Of a DNA stretch of 64,000 nt, positions 26,865 through 35,781 are shown piece by piece. The position numbers and the translations under genes are program-made. The DNA is taken from assembly GCA_900771805.1 (NCBI GenBank), contig CAAGPL010000045.1:62001-126000 (forward strand), written 5' to 3'. A model generated the notes under the pieces. The model ran no database searches and was not told where the DNA came from. It saw nothing but the letters and a program-made list of their open reading frames with translations. This DNA is from Bacilli bacterium (GTDB taxonomy: Bacteria; Bacillota_I; Bacilli_A; RF39; UBA660). Position 1 is the stretch's first letter, and each line of letters opens with the position of its first letter.

Positions 26865-26905
26865 GTTTCAGGGCTTATTTTGAAACTGAACTTGTTAAAA
26901 TATCA
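26865..26905. repeat. Probable right attachment site (element/yabG junction)
   Basis: GTTTCA-N10-TGAAAC forms an inverted repeat at 26865-26886, followed by CTGAACTTGTTAAAATATC up to the last codons that still match YabG at about 26,902-26,910. An inverted repeat at the point where host homology ends is what a recombinase core site would look like. The exact crossover cannot be set without the left end. Confidence 0.5.
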
Positions 26906-27168
26906 GCGTCTATATGCAAAATTTTTCCAGGAATATAAAAAAAATCACTTCTTTCAAAATTTCTAATGGTTCTCATTTTTTCATAAAAAACAAGGTCGTC
27001 ATCTAAATCAATATTATCAACTAAAACCAAATCATTTATTTTACTATCAGCACATAATCTCACATTTATTCCTTTTAAATAAGCAGTATCTTCTTCTATT
27101 TTATATATTTTAAATATTACATCATTTTCATAAGATTTTCTTGTAACCACGCTACCTACTTGAAACAA
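26875..27168 (-). pseudogene. yabG: yabG, 5' part only, interrupted by the element
   Basis: About 97 codons from TTG 27168 (GGTGAT before it) encode FQVGSVVTRKSYENDVIFKI, then YLKGINVRLCADSKINDLVL, then FYIPGKILHIDAD. This aligns with the N-terminus of the sporulation protease YabG (about 290 residues), and breaks right after its PGKxLHxDGD motif. The last eight codons are element sequence. It follows rsmA as in B. subtilis. YabG processes spore coat proteins in the mother cell under sigma K. The rest of the gene should lie beyond the element's left end. Confidence 0.8.
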
Positions 27169-27193
27169 CTTTATCACCCAATTAAATATATGC

Positions 27194-27222
27194 AAAAAAA
27201 AAATCAAACATTACTGTTTGAT
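27194..27222 (-). terminator. Terminator after rsmA
   Basis: Minus-strand ATCAAAC-N6-GTTTGAT followed by nine Ts, overlapping the rsmA stop codon. It separates rsmA from the yabG remnant. Confidence 0.8.
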
Positions 27223-28032
27223 TAATTCGTTTGAAATTTCTATAAATTCTTCTATTGTTATATTCTCCGCTCTATAATTAATATCCTTACCAAATTTATT
27301 TAAAGTATAATTTATTTTGTCTATATCAAAATCCTTTAAATTATTTTTCAAAGTTTTTCTTTTTTGCTTAAACGCTTTTCTTACAATTAAGAAAAACATA
27401 TTTTCATCTATAGCCTTTAATTTATTTTTCTTTTTATTAAATAAAACAACTGCTGAATCAACATTTGGTTTAGGATAAAAAACATTTCTACTTACCATAA
27501 ATGCTTTTTTTATATCAAAGTAATAATTTAAAAATATTGTTAAAGAATTGTAATTCTTACTTCCTATTACCGCACTAAAACGATCTGCAACTTCATTTTG
27601 AACCATTACTATTATCTTTGATACATCTATTTTTTCATTTATGAATTTAGATATTATAGGAGTTGTTATATAATATGGTAAATTAGCAACTACCATTAAA
27701 TTATCATATTTATATTTTTGTAAATCTTGCTTTATATTTCTATTTAAAAAGTCATCAAAAACAACATCAACATTTTCATACTCATCTAATATTATTTTTA
27801 AAGGATCTTTTAAAGTTTTATCTATTTCATAGCCTAATACATTTTTTGCTTTAAGACTTAATTTTTTGGTCAATGCTGCTGCTCCAACACCTATTTCAAT
27901 AACAAGTGTATCTTTTGTTATTTCTGCTAAATCAACAATATTATTTAAAACATTTTGATCAAGCAAAAAATTCTGACCAAATTTTTTTTTAAAAGTAAAA
28001 TTATTCTTATTTAAAATATCTTTAGTATTCAT
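27211..28032 (-). CDS. rsmA: 16S rRNA dimethyladenosine transferase
   Basis: 273 residues. KFGQNFLLDQNVLNNIVDLA, the SAM loop VIEIGVGAAAL, and the catalytic NLPYYITTPII, all as in RsmA/KsgA, which dimethylates the two adjacent adenines near the 3' end of 16S rRNA in late 30S assembly. The second Gly of the usual GxGxGxLT loop is Ala here (GVGAAALT). The rnmV gene usually upstream is absent. Downstream is yabG, matching the B. subtilis order. Confidence 0.95.
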   Translation of the reverse strand: MNTKDILNKNNFTFKKKFGQNFLLDQNVLNNIVDLAEITKDTLVIEIGVGAAALTKKLSLKAKNVLGYEIDKTLKDPLKIILDEYENVDVVFDDFLNRNIKQDLQKYKYDNLMVVANLPYYITTPIISKFINEKIDVSKIIVMVQNEVADRFSAVIGSKNYNSLTIFLNYYFDIKKAFMVSRNVFYPKPNVDSAVVLFNKKKNKLKAIDENMFFLIVRKAFKQKRKTLKNNLKDFDIDKINYTLNKFGKDINYRAENITIEEFIEISNELIKQ

Positions 28033-28050
28033 AAAAGCTCCTTATAATTA

Positions 28051-28081
28051 AAAAACAAATAACTAATCTTATTTGTTTTTT
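28051..28081 (-). terminator. Terminator after the 3D-domain gene
   Basis: AAAAACAAATAA and TTATTTGTTTTT form a perfect 12-pair stem with a six-base loop, just after the stop at 28,090 on the minus strand. Confidence 0.75.
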
Positions 28082-28089
28082 ATAATTAG

Positions 28090-28704
28090 TTACCTCCAAG
28101 TAACTGCTATATCTATTTGTGTTGGGTTATTTTTTACAAATCCACCGGTATCACAAACTATTGCTTCACCTAAAGAACTTTCTATTATAGTCCCCTTTGG
28201 TCTAATTTCATAATTTGCAGCAACCATAACATATTTACCTAACATTTTAACACCATCTTCTCTTACCCAGTATGGATAATCAGTTTCAGTGTATCCCATA
28301 TTTCTCATTGCCTTAATTACTCTATTCATATTCAAATTATAATATGTTTCTCTTCCTGAAGGTCCATGCACAACACCTTTACTTTTAGATAATACATCTC
28401 CCGACCAAGTACTCTTAGTTGTTGTAGTATTTACTGTAGTTGTCGTTTTAGATGTTGTTATTTGTTTGTGTGTTGTTTCATTTTCCTTTGTAGTTACTAT
28501 ATTATTTTTATTACTATTAATTATAGAATTCATTGAAGCAACATAATTATTAGGGTCAAATGTTTTTTTTGTTGTAGACACTGTTATTACATCTACATTT
28601 GAAGCTGAAAATAATATTCCAACCTTTGAAAAACCAATAAATGCAACTAAACTTATAGTTAATACTATTAAGGCATTTTTAATTTTTCTATTAAAATTTT
28701 TCAC
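28090..28704 (-). CDS. Exported 3D-domain protein (YabE-like position)
   Basis: 204 residues. An N-terminal membrane/signal segment (about 10-32), a Thr-rich stalk (ITTSKTTTTVNTTTTKS), and a C-terminal 3D (double-psi beta barrel) domain ending EAIVCDTGGF and QIDIAVTW, the typical three-Asp pattern. Such domains sit in resuscitation-promoting and lytic transglycosylase-like proteins such as YabE, which holds this place between tatD and rnmV/ksgA in B. subtilis. It lacks the G5 and DUF348 domains of YabE. A cell-wall role is likely. Own promoter and terminator. Confidence 0.8.
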   Translation of the reverse strand: MKNFNRKIKNALIVLTISLVAFIGFSKVGILFSASNVDVITVSTTKKTFDPNNYVASMNSIINSNKNNIVTTKENETTHKQITTSKTTTTVNTTTTKSTWSGDVLSKSKGVVHGPSGRETYYNLNMNRVIKAMRNMGYTETDYPYWVREDGVKMLGKYVMVAANYEIRPKGTIIESSLGEAIVCDTGGFVKNNPTQIDIAVTWR

Positions 28705-28741
28705 TTTTTCACCTCACACCCATAACCTGGGTTCGTATATA

Positions 28742-28770
28742 ATGATAACATATATGCATCTATAAGTCAA
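28742..28770 (-). promoter_or_regulatory. Promoter of the 3D-domain gene
   Basis: Minus-strand TTGACT (28765-28770), 17-base spacer, TATCAT (28742-28747). The -35 box lies in the last codons of tatD. The leader carries a small ACCCA-GGTTA-TGGGT hairpin just before the ribosome binding site GAGGTG. Confidence 0.6.
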
Positions 28771-29512
28771 ATTTAGACATTACGTTGCACGACGTTTTTG
28801 AAATTACATATGAACTTGTAAGCCCTTTTATAGCTGCTATTTGATTTATTATATATTTTAAATTCATAGGATTATTTGGTGTTCCTCTTAAAGGTTCTGG
28901 GGTAAGATATGGACTATCAGTTTCTAAGGAAATGCTTTCAATTGGTATTTCTTTTACTATTTCTTTTATTTTTTTAGCGTTTTTAAATGTCACTATGCCG
29001 CCTATTCCAATTAAAAAACCTAATTTAATAAATTCTTTTGCCATTTGTAGGCTTCCAGAATAACAATGCATTATACCTCTTACATTATACTCCTTTAATA
29101 AATTATATGTATCCATAATAGAATCTCTACTATGAACTATAACTGGCAAATCATTTTCCTTTGCAATAGATAACATCGTTTTAAAAACCTCTATTTGTTT
29201 TTCTTTATTTTCTTTAGTCCAATAATAATCAAGTCCTATTTCACCAATTGCAACAATTTTGCCTATATTTAATAATTTCTTTATCTCATCTTCATAATTA
29301 GATGGTAAATCATCTATATTTTGTGGCCCTATTCCAATGGAAGCATAAACCTCATCATACTGTAAAGATAAATAAACAGCTTCAATACTTGTTTTAATAT
29401 CATATCCATTTATAATAATTTTACTTATTCCATTATTTGTTGCCTTTTTTATTTCATAATCTACATTTTCATATAAATCACTTAAAATATGACAATGTGA
29501 ATCTATAATCAT
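28760..29512 (-). CDS. tatD: TatD-family metal-dependent DNase
   Basis: About 250 residues from ATG 29512 (GGTGAT just before). The earlier frame start adds only nine residues without a site. Motifs: MIIDSHCHI, IGEIGLDYYW, PVIVHSRDS, GIMHCYSGS and SLETDSPYLTP, the complete metal-binding set of TatD nucleases. These act in DNA fragment turnover and repair. The position next to the 3D gene and rsmA matches yabD in B. subtilis. metS, which precedes it there, is absent here. Confidence 0.95.
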   Translation of the reverse strand: MIIDSHCHILSDLYENVDYEIKKATNNGISKIIINGYDIKTSIEAVYLSLQYDEVYASIGIGPQNIDDLPSNYEDEIKKLLNIGKIVAIGEIGLDYYWTKENKEKQIEVFKTMLSIAKENDLPVIVHSRDSIMDTYNLLKEYNVRGIMHCYSGSLQMAKEFIKLGFLIGIGGIVTFKNAKKIKEIVKEIPIESISLETDSPYLTPEPLRGTPNNPMNLKYIINQIAAIKGLTSSYVISKTSCNVMSKFDL

Positions 29513-29538
29513 TTTATCACCAAAAAAATTATACCACA

Positions 29539-29721
29539 CTAATGATATAATTTAATTAATAAAAATCTTATAAATAATACAAAAACTATAACAAAGTAAA
29601 ATAAATCTTTTAGCAAATTACTTTCTAAATAAATTAATAAAGCAAATGCTAATAAAACCAAAAAGAAAGTTACTTTGCAAAAAAAGCTCTTTTTATTTTC
29701 TATTAAATTGTTATGATGCAT
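29539..29721 (-). CDS. Small membrane protein, unknown
   Basis: 60 residues, basic start (MHHNNLIENKKSFFCK) and two hydrophobic segments (about 17-34 and 38-55). GAAAGG lies ten bases before the ATG. It is placed directly before tatD on the same strand. Not recognised. It may be real, given the site and spacing, but small hydrophobic frames are common in AT-rich DNA. Confidence 0.4.
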   Translation of the reverse strand: MHHNNLIENKKSFFCKVTFFLVLLAFALLIYLESNLLKDLFYFVIVFVLFIRFLLIKLYH

Positions 29722-29841
29722 AATTATCTTGCCTTTCTTATATTTTTACTACATCAACAACAAGAAAAAATATATCATAATTAGTCACCTTATGTAAATA
29801 GTTTTGACAAATTGATTTAAAATTAGACAAAATTTTACAGT

Positions 29842-30342
29842 TTATTCTTCGAAATAACTTTCTAATATATTTAAAGTAAATGAAATTAGATCTATTTCAC
29901 TAGTAATTTTTGAAGTATCATCTATAATAAGATATCCTACTAAATCCCCACAAGGACATATTTTATATAATTTATAATTTTTACTTAATTTTAAATCTTT
30001 ACAAAATAATACACCAGATTCTTTTGGTTGAAACATTTTATTTTCAAAATCTAAAATCAGTTTTTTTCCTACCGCATTATATAAATTTGAAAATACAATT
30101 TCATCTAAATTAGTAATAAAAACATTTGTTTTTATTTTGCTAGCTAAAACTTTTACAATTTTATTAATAAAATCTTGTTTTTCATTTATTGTATTATGTT
30201 TCCTTAAAGATATAACATTTATATCTTCCATATATATTTCTAACAATTCTCCTTTTTTTATATGCATTTTATTTCTTATTTCTTTTGGTATTACAATTCT
30301 TCCTAACTCATCTATTCTTCTAGTTATTCCTGATATTTTCAT
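29842..30342 (-). CDS. spoVT: SpoVT, AbrB-type sporulation regulator
   Basis: 166 residues. Residues 1-50 form the swapped-hairpin DNA-binding domain MKISGITRRIDELGRIVIPK then EIRNKMHIKKGELLEIYM. The rest is a GAF-like domain (KTNVFITNLDEIVFSNLY), with a Cys pair in KICPCGD. Length and two-domain layout match SpoVT, which tunes the sigma-G regulon in the forespore. The gene follows mfd, as in B. subtilis, and has a sigma-G-like promoter. It is a good indication that the host forms spores. Confidence 0.9.
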   Translation of the reverse strand: MKISGITRRIDELGRIVIPKEIRNKMHIKKGELLEIYMEDINVISLRKHNTINEKQDFINKIVKVLASKIKTNVFITNLDEIVFSNLYNAVGKKLILDFENKMFQPKESGVLFCKDLKLSKNYKLYKICPCGDLVGYLIIDDTSKITSEIDLISFTLNILESYFEE

Positions 30343-30363
30343 ATAATTCTTTCCCTTCTTTTT

Positions 30364-30393
30364 TAGAATGTATAAATTATATGATTTTATTCA
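30364..30393 (-). promoter_or_regulatory. Sigma-G-like promoter of spoVT
   Basis: Read on the minus strand, TGAATA (30388-30393) is followed after exactly 17 bases by CATTCTA (30364-30370). This is close to the known sigma F/G forespore consensus. The -35 box overlaps the mfd stop codon. Confidence 0.6.
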
Positions 30394-33300
30394 ATTACAT
30401 CAAGCATTTTTACTAAATAATGTAAAAAATGCTTTTCCAAGTCACTTGTTTTTAGTGATATCCTTAAAATATTATTAATATATCTGATTTCAAAATTTTG
30501 ATTTATCCTAAATAAACCAGATAAAAGTTTTGCACCATCTTGTCTTTTTGACACAACACTCGTTATAAAAACAGATATTTCCCTTTCTGTTTGGACTACT
30601 TTAAATACACCCTTTTTCTTAGCATTATATTCAAATAATTCTTCTAACATATAAATAATTATGTCATCATCAAGATTTCCAAATCTATCTGTTAATTCTT
30701 CTTTTACTTTAATAAATTTATCATAACTATCAATTGTATTTATTTTCTTATGAATCTCTATTTTTAAATCCTCACTGTCAGCATATTTATCACTAATATG
30801 AGTTGCAACTTCTATAAATGGTTTTTCATTTATATCTTTTTCTTCATCTTCTTCTACAGAAACATTATTTTTAAGTCTTTCTACTTCTTCATTTAATATT
30901 TTAAGATACATATCATAACCAATAGTATCTATAAATCCAGATTGTTCAGCTCCTAAAATGTCACCTGCTCCTCTAATTGCTAAATCACGCATTGCAAGTG
31001 CATAACCACTTCCTAATTCCGTAAATTCCTTTATAGCATCTAACCTTTTTACTGCTATATCATTTAACTCTTTATTTTTTTTATACATAAGATAAGCATA
31101 TGCTATTACCTTTCCTCTTCCTATTCTACCTCTTATTTGATATAACTGACTAAGTCCAAAATGATCAGCATCCAAAACTATTAAAGTATTTGTATTTTCA
31201 ATATCAATTCCTGTTTCTATTATAGTTGTACATACTAATACATTATAAGTTTTATCAACAAAACTTTCCATTGTTTTTTCAATTTGATCTTTTGTCATTC
31301 TACCATGTATATAAGTTATCTTAGCTTCTGGAACTAATTTTTTTATTTTTACTAGTTTATCTTCTATATCTAATACCTTATTATATAAAACAAACACTTG
31401 TCCATCTCTTGCTAATTCTTTATAAATAGCATCTCTTATAACCTGGTCATTTTCTTTTAAAACATAGGTTTGAATTGGATATCTATAAGCAGGTGGTGTT
31501 TCAATTAAAGATAAACCTCTAACACCTGTTAAAGACATTTGAAGAGTTCTTGGAATTGGTGTTGCAGATAATGTTAAAACATCTATATTTTCCTTATATT
31601 CCTTTATTTTTTCCTTATGAGTTACACCAAAACGTTGTTCCTCATCTACTACTAATAAGCCCAAATCTTTATAAATAACATCACGGCTTAATAATCTATG
31701 AGTTCCAACTATCAAATCTACCTTACCACTTTTTAGTTCATCTAATATAATTTCCTTTTGCTTTAAAGTAACAAACCTATTAAGCATTCTTATATTTATG
31801 CCAAAACCATCAAATCTTACAACAGCATTATCATAATGTTGCTTAGATAATATTGTTGTAGGACATAAAAACGCTACTTGTTTACCACTTTTTATTGCTT
31901 TAAAAATAGCTCTAAAAGCAACTTCCGTCTTACCATAACCAACATCACCACATAATAACCTGTCCATTGGATGAGGCTGTTCCATATCTTCTTTTATATC
32001 ATTAATTGCTTTTAATTGATCTTTTGTTTCTGTATACGGAAATTTACTTTCAAATAAAGTTTGATCCTCATCGTCAGCAAAGAAAGCAAAACCTTTTACT
32101 AATTTTCTTTTAGCAGAAGTTTCAAGTAATTTTTTTGCTATATCTTTTACTTTTCCTTTTACTCTTGCCTTTTGTTTAACCCACTCAGTTCCCCCTAATT
32201 TGTTCAATCTAGGCTTTATACCTTCGTTAGATGAATACTTGCTAATATATTCTATTTTTGAGGCTGGAATATATAATTTATCCCCATCCTTATATTCTAT
32301 ATTTAAATAATCCTTTTTAAGACCTTTTGATGTAAGAGTTATAATTCCTAAATATCTTCCAATACCATGAGACATATGAACTACATAATCACCAACTTTT
32401 AGCTTATTGATATCTTTTATTTTAGAACCATATTTAAATTTACTTTTATAAGAATTAATATCAGTTGCTTTATATAATTCATTTTTTGTTAAACAAACTA
32501 AGTCATTAATGATAAAACCATTTGGAATTTCATCTTTTATAATATTTATAATATCTTTTTTTAAATCCAATTTATTTGTTATAACACTTGGTAATGTTAT
32601 ATTACTAATAAAACTTGCTATTGCATGATCATCATTTAAATATAAAACTATCATTTTTTTAGAATCTAACATATTCTTAAGAAAATGATTAATTCTATCA
32701 TAATTACCATTAAATTTATCAATTTCTGCAGATGAATAAATTTCTTTTTTTCCATCTTTCACATCATAATTATCTAATTTTAAAATGTCTACATATTTAT
32801 CTTTTATAATATCATTTAAATCAAACATGTATTTATCTATATTAAATTGATCAGTCTCTTTAAATTCTAATACTTCATTAATAGTATTTTCATATGCAAG
32901 TTTAATACTATTTAAATCTACATAAATAGTTATATTATCATCTAAGTAATCTTCTATTTTACTTACATTTTTAACAACTCTTGGCAACAGACTCTGTCTT
33001 TCGATAATCCCTTCTATATTTTTTTCATTTATAAACTCAGTAAAAGGACATATTTCTATTGTTTCCTTTTTTTGCATCGAAAGTTGCGTATCTGGATTAA
33101 ATTCACGAATACTTTCTATTTCATTATCAAAAAATTCTATTCTAATTGGATTTTCATTGCCATAAGGAAAAACATCTAATATATAACCTCTATTTGCATA
33201 TTCACCTGTTTTTGTTACTATACTATCTTTTTTGTAACCAATCATATTTAACTTTTGAATTAATAAATCTCTATTGATTTCATCTTTTTCTTTTAGATTT

Positions 33301-33686
33301 ATATTTAAATTACTCCATAATTTTTTACTAGGTAAAAACCTTAAATAACCCATAAAATTAGTTATAACTATTTTACCAACATTATTTTTAACAAGTTCAT
33401 TTAATGTTTCTATCCTCTTAGACATTAAATCTGGAGATATTGCAACAGCTTCACTAACTAAAAAATCATCCATTGGAAACAATAAAACTTTATCTTTATC
33501 ATATTGATTTAATGTTTTATAAAGCATATTAGCTTCATATAAAGTATTTGTAACTACCAGTAAATTCTTTTTACTTACACAAAAAAGATCCCAAACATAA
33601 ATAGGTTGGGTTACTTTATTAATACCAAGTACCATCACTTTTGTATTATTAGTTAAAATTTTATGTTCAAAAATTTCTTCAAACAT
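30387..33686 (-). CDS. mfd: Transcription-repair coupling factor
   Basis: 1,099 residues, normal length. The UvrB-like N-terminal module is followed by the RNA polymerase interaction domain (KVGDYVVHMSHGIGRYLGI at about 440). A RecG-type helicase comes next, with Walker A LLCGDVGYGKTEVA, DEEQRFG and QIRGRIGRGK. The D7 domain is C-terminal. It releases stalled RNA polymerase and recruits UvrA to DNA damage. Order pth-mfd-spoVT is conserved. Confidence 0.96.
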   Translation of the reverse strand: MFEEIFEHKILTNNTKVMVLGINKVTQPIYVWDLFCVSKKNLLVVTNTLYEANMLYKTLNQYDKDKVLLFPMDDFLVSEAVAISPDLMSKRIETLNELVKNNVGKIVITNFMGYLRFLPSKKLWSNLNINLKEKDEINRDLLIQKLNMIGYKKDSIVTKTGEYANRGYILDVFPYGNENPIRIEFFDNEIESIREFNPDTQLSMQKKETIEICPFTEFINEKNIEGIIERQSLLPRVVKNVSKIEDYLDDNITIYVDLNSIKLAYENTINEVLEFKETDQFNIDKYMFDLNDIIKDKYVDILKLDNYDVKDGKKEIYSSAEIDKFNGNYDRINHFLKNMLDSKKMIVLYLNDDHAIASFISNITLPSVITNKLDLKKDIINIIKDEIPNGFIINDLVCLTKNELYKATDINSYKSKFKYGSKIKDINKLKVGDYVVHMSHGIGRYLGIITLTSKGLKKDYLNIEYKDGDKLYIPASKIEYISKYSSNEGIKPRLNKLGGTEWVKQKARVKGKVKDIAKKLLETSAKRKLVKGFAFFADDEDQTLFESKFPYTETKDQLKAINDIKEDMEQPHPMDRLLCGDVGYGKTEVAFRAIFKAIKSGKQVAFLCPTTILSKQHYDNAVVRFDGFGINIRMLNRFVTLKQKEIILDELKSGKVDLIVGTHRLLSRDVIYKDLGLLVVDEEQRFGVTHKEKIKEYKENIDVLTLSATPIPRTLQMSLTGVRGLSLIETPPAYRYPIQTYVLKENDQVIRDAIYKELARDGQVFVLYNKVLDIEDKLVKIKKLVPEAKITYIHGRMTKDQIEKTMESFVDKTYNVLVCTTIIETGIDIENTNTLIVLDADHFGLSQLYQIRGRIGRGKVIAYAYLMYKKNKELNDIAVKRLDAIKEFTELGSGYALAMRDLAIRGAGDILGAEQSGFIDTIGYDMYLKILNEEVERLKNNVSVEEDEEKDINEKPFIEVATHISDKYADSEDLKIEIHKKINTIDSYDKFIKVKEELTDRFGNLDDDIIIYMLEELFEYNAKKKGVFKVVQTEREISVFITSVVSKRQDGAKLLSGLFRINQNFEIRYINNILRISLKTSDLEKHFLHYLVKMLDVIE

Positions 33687-33700
33687 ATAATCACCATCTT

Positions 33701-34276
33701 TTATTTTTTTGCTTTCATATTATATTTATTCATTGCTAATTCAAAAGGATGACCTATTGAAAATAAAACTGCATCTGCCGCTTTTTCTATTATAGGAGTT
33801 AATTTTCTTTTTTCAGTAGGAGTTAATTTTCCTAATACATAATCTTTTGTATCAATATTCTTATCATTTGATATTCCTATTTTTATTCTTTTATATTCAT
33901 TTGTTTTTAATTGATTTTCAATATTTTTTAAACCATTATGTCCACCTGATGAGCCTTTTTCTTTTAATTTAATTGAACCGAGTGGCAAATCCAAATCATC
34001 ACTTACTACTAAAATATCTTCTGTTTTTATATCTAAAAAATTAACAAACTTAATCATTACATCACCAGATAAATTAATATATTTTTGTGGTTTTATAAAA
34101 ATAACATGAGCCATTTCTAAATAACAATCAAAATATAAAGCTCCATCCCTTTCTTTCCATTTATATATGTCCAGCTTTTTAGCTAATTCATCAATTACCA
34201 TAAATCCCATATTATGCCTAGTATTTTGATATTCTTTTCCAGGATTACCTAATCCAACCACTAATTTTATTTTCAT
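33701..34276 (-). CDS. pth: Peptidyl-tRNA hydrolase
   Basis: 191 residues. KLVVGLGNPGKEYQNTRHNM gives the conserved Asn and catalytic His. DDLDLPLGSIKLKEKGSSGG and HNGLKNIE carry the other active-site residues. It frees tRNA from peptides dropped by ribosomes. It has GGAGGAATG before the ATG and lies 14 bases before mfd. Confidence 0.96.
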   Translation of the reverse strand: MKIKLVVGLGNPGKEYQNTRHNMGFMVIDELAKKLDIYKWKERDGALYFDCYLEMAHVIFIKPQKYINLSGDVMIKFVNFLDIKTEDILVVSDDLDLPLGSIKLKEKGSSGGHNGLKNIENQLKTNEYKRIKIGISNDKNIDTKDYVLGKLTPTEKRKLTPIIEKAADAVLFSIGHPFELAMNKYNMKAKK

Positions 34277-35002
34277 TTACATTCCTCCATTAAAAATTTT
34301 ATTAATATTTTCAGTATATGAGCCATCATTATTATGAACAATAATATCATTTTCTACTATGACACCTGGATTTCCATTTTTGCTGCCTTCTATTAATACT
34401 AAATTTGAATTAGATAAAACAAATGGAAAAATAAACTGTAATCTTTTTGGTTCTATATTATTTTGTTTCATACTATTTATTATTTCAATTAATCTTTCCG
34501 TTCTGTGAACAATTGCTATTTTACCATTATTTTTAAGTAACTTTCTGGCACATTTAAAAACATCATCCAAACATAATTCTACTTCATGTCTTGCTTTTCT
34601 TTTTATTTCATTATCATTAGTTAAGCTTTTTTCTTCTAATTTAAAATATGGTGGATTACAAGTTATAAGATCAAAACTATCCGTTTCAAAAACATTATTT
34701 AGTTCTTTTACATTCATATTAAGAATATTAATTTGATCATCAAGCTTATTTATATTAATACTCTTTTTAGCTAAATCATATACTTCTTTTTGAAGTTCAA
34801 CCGCTACTATTTTTGATTTTGTTTTTGTACTTAAAAATAGTGGTATTGGTGCATTTCCAGTACACATATCTAAAATTTTCATCTTATTATTTAATCTAAC
34901 AAAATTTGCAAGTAAAACTGAATCTATAGAAAAATTAAACCATTCTGTATTTTGATATATTTTAAGGTTATTATAATTTAATAAATCATTAATTACCTCC
35001 AT
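34277..35002 (-). CDS. tRNA1(Val) methyltransferase-like protein (TrmN6/YabB)
   Basis: 241 residues. SAM-binding motif KILDMCTGNAPIPLFLSTKT at about 40-60 and the catalytic NPPYFKLEE at about 120, i.e. an N6-adenine methyltransferase of the TrmN6 type that modifies A37 of tRNA-Val. The start overlaps the ricT stop (TAATG). Linkage to ricT and holB matches yabB in B. subtilis. Confidence 0.9.
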   Translation of the reverse strand: MEVINDLLNYNNLKIYQNTEWFNFSIDSVLLANFVRLNNKMKILDMCTGNAPIPLFLSTKTKSKIVAVELQKEVYDLAKKSININKLDDQINILNMNVKELNNVFETDSFDLITCNPPYFKLEEKSLTNDNEIKRKARHEVELCLDDVFKCARKLLKNNGKIAIVHRTERLIEIINSMKQNNIEPKRLQFIFPFVLSNSNLVLIEGSKNGNPGVIVENDIIVHNNDGSYTENINKIFNGGM

Positions 35003-35781
35003 TATAAATTTACCTCTATTTCTTCATTTTCTTCTGTTTTTATTTTATAACTTCTTTTTAAAATATTTAATTCTGTTACATGTCCTATCTTGCCATGATA
35101 AGTAATTGTTTCACCAAGTTTTGGTAAATCTTTTTTATATTCTATATAAGTACTATCTTCATATCCTAAACAACATAATAATCTTCCGCAAACTCCATTT
35201 ATTTTTGTTGGATTTAAAGCAATTCCTTGATTTTTTGCCATATTTATAGAAACACTATCAAAATTTGTTAAGAATTCCGAACAACATAGTGGTCTTCCGC
35301 AAGGACCAAAGCCACCTATTTCTTTTGCTTTATCCCTTACTCCTATTTGTCTTAATTCTATTCTAGTTTTATATTTTGTTGCTAAAATTTTTGCAAGTTC
35401 TCTAAAATCAACTCTTTCATCAGCAATAAATTTAAAAACAAGTTTTTTTCTATCAAAAGTGTATGATGCCTCATATAATTTCATATCAAGTTGTTCTTTT
35501 TCAACTACTTTTTTTGCATATTCTAAAGCTTTATTAGCATCTTTAATATTTTTTAAATTTATATTTATATCTTCTTTTGTTGCAATTCGAATTACATCCT
35601 TTAATGGTAAAAAAACTTTTTCTGCATCCTGATTAATAATATCAGTTGTTGCTGTTGCAAATTGTGTTCCTCTTTCTGTTTCAACAATAACATTATCACT
35701 TATTTTAACATTTAATTTTCCTGGTGAAAAATAATAAATTCTACCACCATCTGTAAATTTAACTCCTACAACCTTCACCAT
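35002..35781 (-). CDS. ricT: RicT (YaaT), PSP1-domain protein
   Basis: 259 residues. A PSP1 domain from about 50 to 160 is followed by the Cys-rich motif GGFGPCGRPLCCSEFL and a second NGVCGRLLCCLGYED, which hold the Fe-S ligands in the Ric complex. In B. subtilis this complex supports RNA processing by RNase Y, and affects sporulation, competence and biofilms. Overlap with the end of holB is 23 bases. Since comK and sporulation genes are also here, the role is probably kept. Confidence 0.93.
   Translation of the reverse strand: MVKVVGVKFTDGGRIYYFSPGKLNVKISDNVIVETERGTQFATATTDIINQDAEKVFLPLKDVIRIATKEDININLKNIKDANKALEYAKKVVEKEQLDMKLYEASYTFDRKKLVFKFIADERVDFRELAKILATKYKTRIELRQIGVRDKAKEIGGFGPCGRPLCCSEFLTNFDSVSINMAKNQGIALNPTKINGVCGRLLCCLGYEDSTYIEYKKDLPKLGETITYHGKIGHVTELNILKRSYKIKTEENEEIEVNL

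Larger units (their letters stand above)
1..26890. mobile_element. Integrative and conjugative element (Tn1549/CTn-like), left end outside window
   Basis: The stretch carries a full set of conjugation genes in the order usual for Tn1549-type elements: parA, parB, ssb, mobC, relaxase, pcfB, virD4, a Maff2-like gene, virB6-like, prgI, virB4 and a CHAP hydrolase. It also has its own switch region and cargo. The right edge is placed at about 26,870-26,905, where similarity to YabG stops in the flanking gene. No integrase or excisionase gene is seen, so these and the left end must lie beyond base 1. Gene content and order are seen directly. The exact ends are inferred. Confidence 0.88.

Noticed and set aside
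28710..28730. Riboswitch in the leader of the 3D-domain gene
   Set aside because: Only a five-pair ACCCA/TGGGT hairpin is seen; no pattern of a known riboswitch class.
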